DNA of 64,000 bases from Brevibacterium linens ATCC 9172 (GTDB lineage: Bacteria; Actinomycetota; Actinomycetes; Actinomycetales; Brevibacteriaceae). Both the position numbers and the translations under genes were made by a program. The stretch covers positions 1-64,000 of the forward strand of contig NZ_FXYY01000003.1 of assembly GCF_900169165.1 (NCBI RefSeq), given 5' to 3'. Positions 25,458-33,703 of this stretch are shown piece after piece; positions within the stretch are counted from its first letter, which is position 1, and every line of letters starts with the position of its first letter. The notes beneath the pieces were generated by a model. The model did not search any database and was not told where the DNA came from. It saw only the letters and a list, made by a program, of their open reading frames with translations.

Positions 25458-25916
25458 ATGGACAAGAACACCATTGACAACGACGTCAGAACGATCATCG
25501 ATGAGGAAACCGCCCGCGTCTTCGCCCCGCGGCCGGGGGAATGCCTGGCCTGCTATGTGTTCCGCCAGCTCGGGGAATTCGGCTGCAACGGCACACACCG
25601 GTTCGCAGAGGGCTTCCGCGACCGTACGGCTCCACGTGCCACGGCGCTGATCGCGCGGCTGAGCAGTATGGGTGCCTGCTGCTGTGACTGTGAGATGTTC
25701 CTCAATGCCTTCACCTTCGCCGCCAAACCGTGGATCACCAGCATGCCGTTCGGCGAGCTTATCGGCACTCCCTTCGGGAATGAGGAAGCCATCGACATGA
25801 GAGAGAGATTCGGAATCGACGAACCTCCTTCGACGAAGCTCTACCTCTGCTGTCGACTGGTGAGGAGGGGATCCACGCAAGCCTGCGGAAACTGGGCCCG
25901 CATCCGACGATGGTGA
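25458..25916 (+). CDS. DUF2695 family protein
   Basis: A 152-residue protein with two cysteine clusters: CLACYVFRQLGEFGCNGTHR and, after an Arg/Ala-rich linker, SSMGACCCDCEMFLNAF. These match DUF2695 proteins, whose cysteines probably bind zinc. The stretch after about residue 85 is extra to the usual short domain and includes another Cys pair (LYLCCRL). Function is unknown. The GTG at 25452 is an alternative start. It ends 26 bases before the nucleoside hydrolase gene but has no obvious functional link to it. Confidence 0.7.
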   Translation: MDKNTIDNDVRTIIDEETARVFAPRPGECLACYVFRQLGEFGCNGTHRFAEGFRDRTAPRATALIARLSSMGACCCDCEMFLNAFTFAAKPWITSMPFGELIGTPFGNEEAIDMRERFGIDEPPSTKLYLCCRLVRRGSTQACGNWARIRRW

Positions 25917-25942
25917 GTGCACGCGTCCGGCAGAATAGAACC

Positions 25943-27103
25943 ATGCCTGCCACTCTGCCGCTCTTCCTCGACTGCGACCCCGGAATCGACGATGCCATTG
26001 CACTGGCCTACCTGTGCTGCCAAGACGACGTCGACGTCGTCGGCATTGCCGCATCCGGAGGCAACGTGGCCACCGCCCAGGTCGTCGAGAACACCCGCGG
26101 TTGGCTGACGCTGGCCGGGCGCAGCGACGTTCCCGTCCACGCCGGCCACAGTCTTCCAGTGGCACGGCAGGCCCTGCAGGCGGAATCGCAGGCATCGGAG
26201 ACGGCAACGGGCGAAGTCCTGGAATACGCCGACCTCACTCATGGCGAGACCGGACGCGGATATGCGCGGCTGCCGGACCCGAGCGCCCCGGCGAGTTCGG
26301 TATCGGCTGCTCAAGCGTGGGTCGATGCTGCCCACGCCCATCCCGGACAGCTCCTCGGGGTCGTCATCGGTCCGGCCACGAATCTCGCCTCGGCCCTCGA
26401 GATCGACCCGGATCTGCCGAGTCTGTTCAAGCGCCTCTTCATCATGGGCGGAGCATTCAACTACCGCGGCAACACCCACCCGACGACGGAATGGAACGTC
26501 ACCTTCGACCCCGAGTCCGCGGCCCGAGTGCTCGAGGCATTCGGCACAGCGCATGCGAGCGGTCACCTCGGACACCTGCCGGTCATCGCCCCCATCGAAG
26601 CGACCGAAGCCGTTGAGATGACACCTGAGCGCCTCACCGCGATCCTCGACGGAGCCCCTGCCGACGGTGCCGACGACCACTGGCAGTCGGTCCTCGAACA
26701 GCTTTCCGAAGCTCTGCGCTTCTACTTCGAGTTCCACGAATCCGACGGACTCGGTTATCTCGCCCACATCCACGACCCTTTCGTCCTCGCCTGCGCCCTG
26801 TCCTGGGCACGACAGAACACCGCTGAGTCGCTCGGGACAGCGCCCAAAGATCCGAACACCAACGTCTCGGAGGCGGCCGCCTCGGTGCCCGAACGAGGAT
26901 CTGCGGGGGAGCTGCCGTGGGCGTCGACGCTGTGGGCACCAGTCGATGTCGAACTCACGGGTACACTCACACGAGGCGAAACCGTCGCCGATTGGCTGGG
27001 ACGGTGGAGCCGCCCCGTGAATGCAGAGATCATCCGCACCATCGACGCTCCTGCCTTCCTCGACCACCTCAGTTCCACCCTGATGAAAGGACCACCAGCA
27101 TGA
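25943..27103 (+). CDS. Nucleoside hydrolase (inosine-uridine preferring family)
   Basis: A 386-residue N-ribosyl hydrolase that splits nucleosides to base plus ribose. The calcium/ribose site LFLDCDPGIDDAIAL (DxDxxxDD) is at residues 6-20. GPATNLASALE and IMGGAFNYRGNTHPTTEWNV are the family's substrate loops, and HIHDPFVLACAL holds the active-site Asp. It is longer than typical members (about 310-330), with an insert near residues 285-320. The stop overlaps the start of an ECF S-component gene (ATGA), so hydrolase and transporter are made together. This ties the transporter to nucleosides. Confidence 0.93.
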   Translation: MPATLPLFLDCDPGIDDAIALAYLCCQDDVDVVGIAASGGNVATAQVVENTRGWLTLAGRSDVPVHAGHSLPVARQALQAESQASETATGEVLEYADLTHGETGRGYARLPDPSAPASSVSAAQAWVDAAHAHPGQLLGVVIGPATNLASALEIDPDLPSLFKRLFIMGGAFNYRGNTHPTTEWNVTFDPESAARVLEAFGTAHASGHLGHLPVIAPIEATEAVEMTPERLTAILDGAPADGADDHWQSVLEQLSEALRFYFEFHESDGLGYLAHIHDPFVLACALSWARQNTAESLGTAPKDPNTNVSEAAASVPERGSAGELPWASTLWAPVDVELTGTLTRGETVADWLGRWSRPVNAEIIRTIDAPAFLDHLSSTLMKGPPA

Positions 27104-27981
27104 CCGCACACTCCAGACAGTCTGGGCAGGGGCCGACCACCACGGTCGGTCCCGGACAAAAACGCAACCGCACCCTAGCTCTCGCCCTCACTCTGCTCGG
27201 CACCCTCATCGTCATCGGCACCTACGTCGCCGTGCTGCTGACCCAACCGGCCAACCTCGGTGTCGACCTCGGCCATACCACTCTGTGGGTCATGCTCGGC
27301 TATCTGGTCGGAGGCATTCTGCTCGCCGCCGGTACCCTCCCGCTGATTCCCCGCAGCGTTCTCGCCCTCATTCCGGTCGCCATTGCCCTCAACATCGTCA
27401 TCGGGCAGATCATCGGCAACTACACCCCCGTACCCCTCTACCTCGACTCCATCGGAACGGTGCTCATCGGCGTCCTGGCAGGGCCCGCCGCAGGCGCCTT
27501 CACGGGAATCATCTCGAACCTTATCTGGGGCGTGACCCTGAGCCCCAGCGTCATCGCCTTCAGCTCCGGGGCCGCCTTCATCGGAGCTGCCGCCGGCTGG
27601 GCAGCACGACTCGGGGTCTTCCGCACACCCTGGACGGCGGTCATCGTCGGCGCCGTCGCCGGGGTTCCCGCCGGTGCCATCGGAGCACCCGTAGCCGCCT
27701 ACGTCTTCGGCGGCGGACTCGGAGCCGGAACCGGGGGAGTGGTGGCCATCCTCCAAGCCGCGGGCCTCGAGATGTTCAACGCCACCTTCGCTCAGAGCAT
27801 GGTCTCCGACATCGTCGATAAGGCGCTCATCTTCACCCTCGCCTATGTCGTCATCCGGTCGCTGCCCAAACGCATCATCGGTCGCTACCCCTTCGCCCTG
27901 CACAGCCGCCCGAAGACAGCGTCGACTGAGAGCACAACGCCAGCCGAAGCGACGGCCGAGTCGGCGCCCGCGGCGGAATGA
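27100..27981 (+). CDS. ECF transporter substrate-binding (S) component, probably for nucleosides
   Basis: A 293-residue polytopic membrane protein with about six to eight helices. It includes NYTPVPLYLDSIGTVLIGVLAGPAAGAFTG, the typical ECF S-component helix with a DSIGT loop, and the Ala/Gly-rich packing helices used to contact the T subunit. Its ATG overlaps the hydrolase stop, and its own stop overlaps the T-subunit start. AAAGGA precedes ATG. Specificity is inferred from the operon: a nucleoside or its base. The charged Ala/Thr/Glu-rich tail (residues about 268-293) is unusual. Confidence 0.85.
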   Translation: MTAHSRQSGQGPTTTVGPGQKRNRTLALALTLLGTLIVIGTYVAVLLTQPANLGVDLGHTTLWVMLGYLVGGILLAAGTLPLIPRSVLALIPVAIALNIVIGQIIGNYTPVPLYLDSIGTVLIGVLAGPAAGAFTGIISNLIWGVTLSPSVIAFSSGAAFIGAAAGWAARLGVFRTPWTAVIVGAVAGVPAGAIGAPVAAYVFGGGLGAGTGGVVAILQAAGLEMFNATFAQSMVSDIVDKALIFTLAYVVIRSLPKRIIGRYPFALHSRPKTASTESTTPAEATAESAPAAE

Positions 27982-28832
27982 TCGCCTCCGGTCCCAAGAC
28001 CCCCGGCGCAGGAGGCGCCGCCGTATCTCCAGACGACGGTCGCACTGATCTCGGTCGCCGGCTGCATCCGGCGACCGAGATCGTCATCCTCTTCAGCAGC
28101 CTCCTGCTCGTCTTCGGGGTGCCTTCACCCGTGGTGCCCATGGCCGTCATCGTCGCCACCGTGCTCACAGTCGTCGTCTCACCGGCGCTGCGTCTGCGGT
28201 CGTGGGCTCTCGGTGTCGCCGTGCTGTGCCTGCCGACGCTGCTCGTGCTCGTCATCGTGCAGGGATTCTTCTACCCGGGCGCCGAGGTGCATGTCCTCTG
28301 GGAGGCAGCACCGGCGCATCTCAGCGTCGAAGGACTGAGCATTGCAATCCAGATCTGGCTGCGCGTGACCGCACTCATCGGCCTGTGTGCCCTCTTCGGC
28401 CTCGGCGCCGATTCGGCTCGACTCTTCGATGGTCTGCGCATGCTCCGACTGCCCGACAGCATCGCCTATGTGTGTGCCTCCGCAATCGGACTCATCCCTC
28501 TCATCGGCGCCCGAACCCGCCACGTCACCGAAGCCCGCAAGGCCCGAGGCTGGGCGACGCAGCGCTGGCGCGTGCGGATGCGGCTGCTGCCGGGCATCGT
28601 CACGGGCTTGTTCACCTCGGTGCTCATCGAGGTTGAACAGCGCCACGAGGTGCTCGAGCAGAGCGGCCTCGGAGCGAACAGCCGCCGTGTCGAACTGCAC
28701 GACTACCGCAACGGTCGCGGACAGGGACTGCTCCGTATCACCATCGCTGTCGTCGCGGTCGGTCTCGTCGCCGCCTCGGTGGCCGGTGTGCTGCCGCTGC
28801 CGAACTCCTCTCAACTGATCGGTGTCCGCTGA
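27978..28832 (+). CDS. ecfT: ECF transporter transmembrane (T) component
   Basis: A 284-residue energy-coupling T subunit. It has about five membrane helices and a long cytoplasmic coupling region with the ARKARGW motif (residues about 187-193), the Ala-Arg-Gly coupling box that docks in the ATPase groove. A second ARG-like motif is not obvious. It starts on ATGA with the S-component gene. It would join one S and the fused double ATPase encoded next. Confidence 0.88.
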   Translation: MIASGPKTPGAGGAAVSPDDGRTDLGRRLHPATEIVILFSSLLLVFGVPSPVVPMAVIVATVLTVVVSPALRLRSWALGVAVLCLPTLLVLVIVQGFFYPGAEVHVLWEAAPAHLSVEGLSIAIQIWLRVTALIGLCALFGLGADSARLFDGLRMLRLPDSIAYVCASAIGLIPLIGARTRHVTEARKARGWATQRWRVRMRLLPGIVTGLFTSVLIEVEQRHEVLEQSGLGANSRRVELHDYRNGRGQGLLRITIAVVAVGLVAASVAGVLPLPNSSQLIGVR

Positions 28833-28842
28833 GGTGAGGGCG

Positions 28843-30324
28843 ATGACAGGTTTCGGATTCACCTACGCCGGTGAAGAGACTCAGGCACTGACCGATGTCG
28901 TCCTGTCGCTGCCGGCAGGATCGATGACCGCCGTTGTCGGTCCCGTCGGATCGGGCACATCGACCCTGGCTCGGGCGTTGGCCGGTCTGCTCGGGACCAG
29001 AGGAACTTCGACCGGGCACGTCGATGCCGCTGGGACGGCCGGGCTCCTCGGCGATGATCCGGAAGCCCAGCTGAGCGGAATGACCAGCCACGTCGAGGAT
29101 GAGGTCCAGTTGGCGTGCAGATTGCGCGGCATTGCTGGGGTCGAGTCAGAGGAGCGGGCGCGGACTGCACTGGCACGGTTGGGGATCGATGGCCTGTGGG
29201 CCCGCCGTCTCGATACGCTCTCCGGCGGTCAGCGCCAATTGGTGGCGTTGTCGAGGATCACCGCACTCGACCCCGATCTGCTCATTCTGGACCAGCCCTC
29301 GCAGTCACTCGATCCCGATATGCGTCGATGTCTGGCGTCGGCCCTGCGGGAAACCTGTGATCGTGGGCGTTCGGTGCTCATCACCGGACACCAGATCGAC
29401 GAGCTTGCTCTCTGCTGCCACAAGGTGCGCTTCCTCGACGCGGGTAGGCTGAGGCCGGCTCACGTCGCGCCCGGGGATTCCGGGGTCGACACCGAATCCG
29501 ACGCCGACGCCGACGCTTTCGCAGGTACACGTGACGAACTGGGCCGTTTCGCACAGCTGCAGGGAGTCTGGGACACCCGTCCCGTTGACCCGCCCGGTCC
29601 GGTCATTCCGACCGCACCCGTGAGTACCGAGACCGTGCTTAAGGTGAGGGACTTCGGCGTGGACCGCGCAGGCACAGTTGTGCTCAAAGGCGTCGACTTC
29701 GACCTTCACCCCGGTGAGCTGAGCACCCTCACCGGCGCCAACGGAGCGGGGAAGTCGACTCTGCTGCGCGGGCTCATCGGACTCCTCGACCGGTCGGCTG
29801 ACTGCGCGGGCACGGTCACGGCGAGCCGCCTCGGCGAAGGGACGAATCTGCTGGACCTGCCCGCCCACGTGCGCAGCGCTCATCTGGGATGGGTCGGACA
29901 GGACCCCGGTGTCCAGCTCTCGGCGGCGACCGTGCGATCCGAACTCATGCGTGCGGCTCCGCTGCCGCGCCACCGGCGGCGCGACCGGCCGGAGATGATC
30001 GAACAGCGTCGCCGCATCGTCGACACGGCGTTGGACGAGGCCGATCTGGCTGCCGTGTGTGAGGAGCATCCATTCGACCTCGACACGCCCCGGCGCAAAG
30101 ACCTCGTCATCGCCTCGGCCCTTGTCACAGGCGCAGAAGTCCTGCTTCTCGACGAACCCACGATCGGTCGCGACCGGACAGGAATGGACCGACTGAGCGC
30201 GATCATCGATGGCTTCCTGGCTCGAGGCGGCGCCGTCCTCGCGACAACCCACGACCACCGGTGGGCCCAGGAATCCTCTCATCGTCGATTTCGCCTTGCT
30301 GATGGACGAGTGAATCTGTGCTGA
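28843..30324 (+). CDS. Fused double ECF ATPase with one degenerate site
   Basis: A 493-residue protein with two ABC ATPase domains that powers the ECF transporter. Domain 1 (residues 1-about 225) has a mutated Walker A, GPVGSGTST, with Thr39 in place of the essential Lys. Its signature LSGGQ (about 126) is intact, and its Walker B is LLILDQPS with Gln151 replacing the catalytic Glu. Domain 2 has a normal Walker A (GANGAGKST, about 298) and Walker B (LLLDEPT, about 433-439), but its signature is replaced by DTPRRKD. In the folded dimer this leaves exactly one complete ATP site. ATG 28843 with GAGGTGAGGGCG upstream is preferred to GTG 28822. Confidence 0.9.
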   Translation: MTGFGFTYAGEETQALTDVVLSLPAGSMTAVVGPVGSGTSTLARALAGLLGTRGTSTGHVDAAGTAGLLGDDPEAQLSGMTSHVEDEVQLACRLRGIAGVESEERARTALARLGIDGLWARRLDTLSGGQRQLVALSRITALDPDLLILDQPSQSLDPDMRRCLASALRETCDRGRSVLITGHQIDELALCCHKVRFLDAGRLRPAHVAPGDSGVDTESDADADAFAGTRDELGRFAQLQGVWDTRPVDPPGPVIPTAPVSTETVLKVRDFGVDRAGTVVLKGVDFDLHPGELSTLTGANGAGKSTLLRGLIGLLDRSADCAGTVTASRLGEGTNLLDLPAHVRSAHLGWVGQDPGVQLSAATVRSELMRAAPLPRHRRRDRPEMIEQRRRIVDTALDEADLAAVCEEHPFDLDTPRRKDLVIASALVTGAEVLLLDEPTIGRDRTGMDRLSAIIDGFLARGGAVLATTHDHRWAQESSHRRFRLADGRVNLC

Positions 30325-30410
30325 AGCGGCACGGCCCCCGCGACAACGGACCTCCGAAGCGATTGTGTGGTGCAATGAGTCTGTGAGTTGTGTCGTCTGA
30401 AGGGAACGCA

Positions 30411-30719
30411 ATGCGCGGACCAATCATGCTGTTCGCCGCTTGGGCTCTCCACGACGCGGAGGAGGCACTGACCTTCCTCGCGACGACCGACTACATCGCC
30501 GATCTCACTGGAATCGACGCTGTGCGGATGTCGACGAAGCAGAGCGTGGCCGCGATCGGAGTGGTCGGGGCCGGGCTCGCCGCACTCGGCAGACCGCTGA
30601 CCGCCGGCGACTGGGCCCGCGGTGCACCGACGATGGGCGCGGTGGCGGTGGCCGCCCACGTCCTCGTCAGGATCGACTGGTCGTCCCTGCTCAGAAGTCG
30701 TATCCCGAGTCGGCGGTGA
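30411..30719 (+). CDS. HXXEE-domain membrane protein, C-terminally short
   Basis: A 102-residue membrane protein starting with the HXXEE motif in AAWALHDAEEALTF, where His and two Glu lie in the first helix. Two further hydrophobic segments follow. Full members are around 140-160 residues and have a conserved His later on; here the frame ends earlier in a polar tail overlapping the convergent YrhK gene by 29 bases. It may be truncated. AAGGGAACGC precedes ATG. Function of the family is unknown; di-metal membrane chemistry has been suggested. Confidence 0.6.
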   Translation: MRGPIMLFAAWALHDAEEALTFLATTDYIADLTGIDAVRMSTKQSVAAIGVVGAGLAALGRPLTAGDWARGAPTMGAVAVAAHVLVRIDWSSLLRSRIPSRR

Positions 30720-30981
30720 CGCCACTGGATCCGCGGAACCTCTGCAGATGCAGGTGCCGGATGAGTCGGATGACCGGGCGGATGAGCATCTCGATGCTGC
30801 CGATGACGAACAGCCAGGTGCCGGTGGTCATCAGAGCGTCGGAGAAGAACATGAAGCTGCCGATGAGGAACCACACGCCGATGAGCACATCATTGGCGAT
30901 GCTGATGACCTGGTAGCGCTGGCGGATGACAAGCTCTTCGGGCCCGATATGCAGGTGAATGTCGCCGTTGTTCTCAGCCAT
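30691..30981 (-). CDS. YrhK family membrane protein
   Basis: A 96-residue protein with two membrane helices in a hairpin (ANDVLIGVWFLIGSFMFFSD and TGTWLFVIGSIEMLIRPVIR), matching YrhK-domain proteins. AGGAGAGTCAC gives a strong ribosome site. The domain has no known function. It is convergent with the HXXEE gene. Confidence 0.8.
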   Translation of the reverse strand: MAENNGDIHLHIGPEELVIRQRYQVISIANDVLIGVWFLIGSFMFFSDALMTTGTWLFVIGSIEMLIRPVIRLIRHLHLQRFRGSSGVTADSGYDF

Positions 30982-31161
30982 GTGACTCTCCTCTTCCGTC
31001 GCCGGGACTTCGCCCTGCTCAGTTCCTCAGTCCCTTATTCCTGGGATCTCGGCGGAGCTCTGCCACTGTCCATGCAGTGCGAGCCTACTGCCCGACCGGC
31101 ATGTCGTGCAGGTCCGAGGTTCGCCTAATCTCACGTCAGTGTCGAGTCCTAGATTGAGCGT

Positions 31162-31857
31162 ATGGACGTAAACCCGCACTCATTCGACGCCCTCTACAGC
31201 GAGCCACGCGAGCGCAGCTCACTCCTGTCGTGGGACGAGCTGCTCTGTGCTGTCCGCCGGTCTCCCCAGCTCACAGCACTCGATGCGGCGGTAGTCTCCC
31301 GATCCTGCCCGGAAGCGTCAGTCCCTTCCGCTGCGGAACCGTCAGTCCCTCCCGCTGCGGGATCGACGGCCTCCACCGAGGCGGCCGGCCCCGACACCGC
31401 GAACCGTGCCCCGACCTGGGACGGCCTCAACACGGTCATCGCCGCCCTGCGCGGAAAGGATCTGCTGCCCGAGACGCTGCCGACGACCCGCAGCCCCACA
31501 GTTATGCTCGTGCACCTGATCGAGGAGTTGGCCCTCGTCTTCGCAGGTCACCGTGGCGACCGGCCGAAGCTCGGCGTCATCGGCAGTGAGCCCGGGATCG
31601 ACAGGGCCCAGGTGCGTTTCGAAACCGAATGCATCACATGGTCCATCGCCGGTCGCCTCGGGTTGAGGGCAGCGGCGACCGGCTCACTCAAGCGCTACCT
31701 CAAGGACGGCGACCTCATGCCCCCGATCTCACGCGATCGAGTGCTGTACACCGTCGATGCGGTCGAAGGACTCTTCGGCGGGGCGCTCACCTTCGGGGAG
31801 ACGATCAGGCACGAGATCCCGAGTCTGTTCTCCCTCGACGAGCAGTTGGCTGTCTGA
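31162..31857 (+). CDS. Unknown 231-residue protein with an internal duplicated linker
   Basis: No family is recognised. The N-terminal 45 residues are polar, then a Pro/Ala/Ser linker (about residues 50-75) contains a near-exact 27-bp tandem repeat in the DNA (31317-31370, coding SVPSAAEP/SVPPAAGS). A soluble alpha/beta-looking domain follows. LVHLIEELALVFAGHRGDRP and FETECITWSIAGRLGLRAAATG are the most regular parts. There is no signal peptide. Codon use is like its neighbours, so it is likely a real gene. It stands alone between two small genes. Confidence 0.55.
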   Translation: MDVNPHSFDALYSEPRERSSLLSWDELLCAVRRSPQLTALDAAVVSRSCPEASVPSAAEPSVPPAAGSTASTEAAGPDTANRAPTWDGLNTVIAALRGKDLLPETLPTTRSPTVMLVHLIEELALVFAGHRGDRPKLGVIGSEPGIDRAQVRFETECITWSIAGRLGLRAAATGSLKRYLKDGDLMPPISRDRVLYTVDAVEGLFGGALTFGETIRHEIPSLFSLDEQLAV

Positions 31858-31982
31858 TCCGGTGCTGGTCGTTCTGACGAACAGGGAGGATGATGGGACC
31901 TGTGCGGTCCGGAAACCGGTGACTGGTCGGTGATGACACCGCTGGTCGGCGCGCGACCCGTATTCAGAGAGGAGAGACTGAG

Positions 31983-32190
31983 ATGAGCAGAAGAGTCCAA
32001 GTCACTTTCGACTGCCATGACCCGGTGAAGACGGTGCGGCTCTGGGCATCGGACCCCGCCTGTTCTTCCAGATCGTCCCCGAAGACAAAGCGGTGAAGAA
32101 CCGCATCCATCCGGACGTCCGATCGGCACCGGGCCTCGAGGATGAGGCATGCTCCGAGCTCGCCCGAGAATCGGCGTTCGCCCAGATGAG
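31983..32190 (+). pseudogene. VOC/glyoxalase-family gene with internal deletion
   Basis: A good ribosome site (AGAGGAGAGACTGAG) precedes ATG 31983, which opens with the VOC start RRVQVTFDCHDPVK. The frame soon jumps to the C-terminal VOC half in another frame (GPRLFFQIVPEDKAVKNRIH, then PDVRSAPGLEDE), so about 40-50 central residues are gone. No product of normal size can be made. The remnant runs into the leader of the lipoprotein gene. Confidence 0.7.
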
Positions 32191-32242
32191 AACTTTCTCA
32201 GAAACTCAGGGGCCTGACGCGTTCGCTGCTAGCGTGAGCCCC

Positions 32243-32932
32243 ATGAAGACGAACCGTATGGCATTGAGCGCAGTGGCAGGACTCGCGGCTCTTTCTCTCG
32301 GCTTGGCCGGGTGTACCGGAAGCGGCTCCGAGAACGGCAGTGACGGCACTCAAGACACTCCCGCCGCCGACTCGTCGTCGGGCAACGCCGCTGAGGCCAC
32401 GGACGACAAGGATCAGAATGCCGGCGACGACAGCGCGCAGGACTCCGAGCAGGATTCGACGCAGGACGCGTCCGGACAAGGGCTCCCCGCCGATGCCGAT
32501 CTGAGCAAGGATGCGCCGGCGGTCAGTGCCGACGACGCGATCGAGACGGCGAAGAAGGAAGTCGGAGACGGAATCGTCTACGGCATCGAACTCGACTGGG
32601 ACGAGAAGGACGGGGCCTGGCAGTACGACGTCTCGATCCTCGACGGCACCACCGACCACGACGTCGAAATCGACGCCGACTCCGGGGAGATCGTCGAACA
32701 CGAGCAGGATTCGACCGACGACAAAGAAGAGCCCATCGACCTCAACGACCCGATGACCGTCGACGACGCACTCGAACTCGCGCAGGAGAAGGCTTCCGGC
32801 AAGCTCGTCGGCTGGACGCTCGAATACGATGACACCATGCAGGAATACCAATTCGAATTCTCCGACGGCGGGGAGGAGACGGAAATCACCGTCGACACCG
32901 ACACCAAACGCGTCACCGTCGACGATGACTGA
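32243..32932 (+). CDS. PepSY-domain lipoprotein
   Basis: A 229-residue exported lipoprotein. The N-terminus has a signal peptide ending in a lipobox LAGC (about Cys23), so it is anchored to the outer face of the membrane. A long acidic Asp/Glu/Ser linker (residues 26-85) follows. Two PepSY repeats come next, around SADDAIETAKKEV...GIELDW...DVSILDG and TVDDALELAQEKA...WTLEYDD...QFEFSDG. PepSY domains often inhibit or regulate extracellular proteases; two secreted proteases occur in this window, but a link is speculative. The last 8 bases overlap the thymidine kinase gene. Confidence 0.9.
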   Translation: MKTNRMALSAVAGLAALSLGLAGCTGSGSENGSDGTQDTPAADSSSGNAAEATDDKDQNAGDDSAQDSEQDSTQDASGQGLPADADLSKDAPAVSADDAIETAKKEVGDGIVYGIELDWDEKDGAWQYDVSILDGTTDHDVEIDADSGEIVEHEQDSTDDKEEPIDLNDPMTVDDALELAQEKASGKLVGWTLEYDDTMQEYQFEFSDGGEETEITVDTDTKRVTVDDD

Positions 32933-33584
32933 CACCGGTCGCCTCACCGTCATCGCCGGGCCCATGTTCTCCGGCAAGTCCGAGGAGCTCATGCGCCGGG
33001 TGAGGAGGGCGACCATCGCCGGCGTGGGCGTCCTCGTGGTGTCCCATTCGCTCGACACCCGCTCGCCGATCTCGACGATCACCTCACATATCGGAGCTCA
33101 TATCCCCGCGGTGCCGCTGTCGGACGTGGACTCCCTCGCCGAGGCGGCCCGCTCTGCCGACTATGATCTCGTCGCCATCGATGAGGCTCAGTTCTTCGGA
33201 CCCGATCTCGTCCCCGTTGTCGATGGACTCCTCCGCGACGGAGTCGACGTCATCGTCGAGGGACTGTGCGTGACCTTCGACGGAGAGCCCTTCGAGCCGC
33301 TGCCGAGTCTCATGGCCGTGGCCGAAGAAGTGCTCAGGCTCACCGCGGTCTGCACGATCTGCGGTCGCGACGCCGTCTTCCACCAACGGCTCAAGGACTC
33401 GCAGCGCGGATCGGGTGCGGCAGAGGTATCGGAGGCGGCCTCGGATGAGGACTCGCCGAGTCCTGTCGCCACCGCCATCGATGCCAGCCACGTCGGGGGC
33501 CTCGACGCCTATGTCGCCCGCTGCCGCGAACACTTCAAACGGGATGGTGCCACAATGTCATCTGTCAGCAGTTCTCCGACATAG
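32925..33584 (+). CDS. tdk: Thymidine kinase
   Basis: A 219-residue type II thymidine kinase of the nucleotide salvage pathway, phosphorylating thymidine to dTMP. GPMFSGKSEEL is the P-loop (residues 10-20), DEAQFFGPD is the Walker B/catalytic Glu region, and the zinc lasso has CTICGRD and a C-terminal CREH. An acidic Ser/Glu-rich insert sits between the zinc pairs (about residues 165-185). The ATG overlaps the lipoprotein stop by 8 bases. The nucleoside hydrolase operon lies 5.8 kb upstream, so the window carries two nucleoside-salvage functions. Confidence 0.93.
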   Translation: MTDTGRLTVIAGPMFSGKSEELMRRVRRATIAGVGVLVVSHSLDTRSPISTITSHIGAHIPAVPLSDVDSLAEAARSADYDLVAIDEAQFFGPDLVPVVDGLLRDGVDVIVEGLCVTFDGEPFEPLPSLMAVAEEVLRLTAVCTICGRDAVFHQRLKDSQRGSGAAEVSEAASDEDSPSPVATAIDASHVGGLDAYVARCREHFKRDGATMSSVSSSPT

Positions 33585-33703
33585 CCGGTGACAGGACTCT
33601 CGCCTTCGCCGCGCTAGCGCTCTTGAACCTGCACAATCGGCTCTGACCAGCGACAACGTCGATCTGGATTCTTGTGTCAGTGGCGACCGATAATGTTTTG
33701 GGT

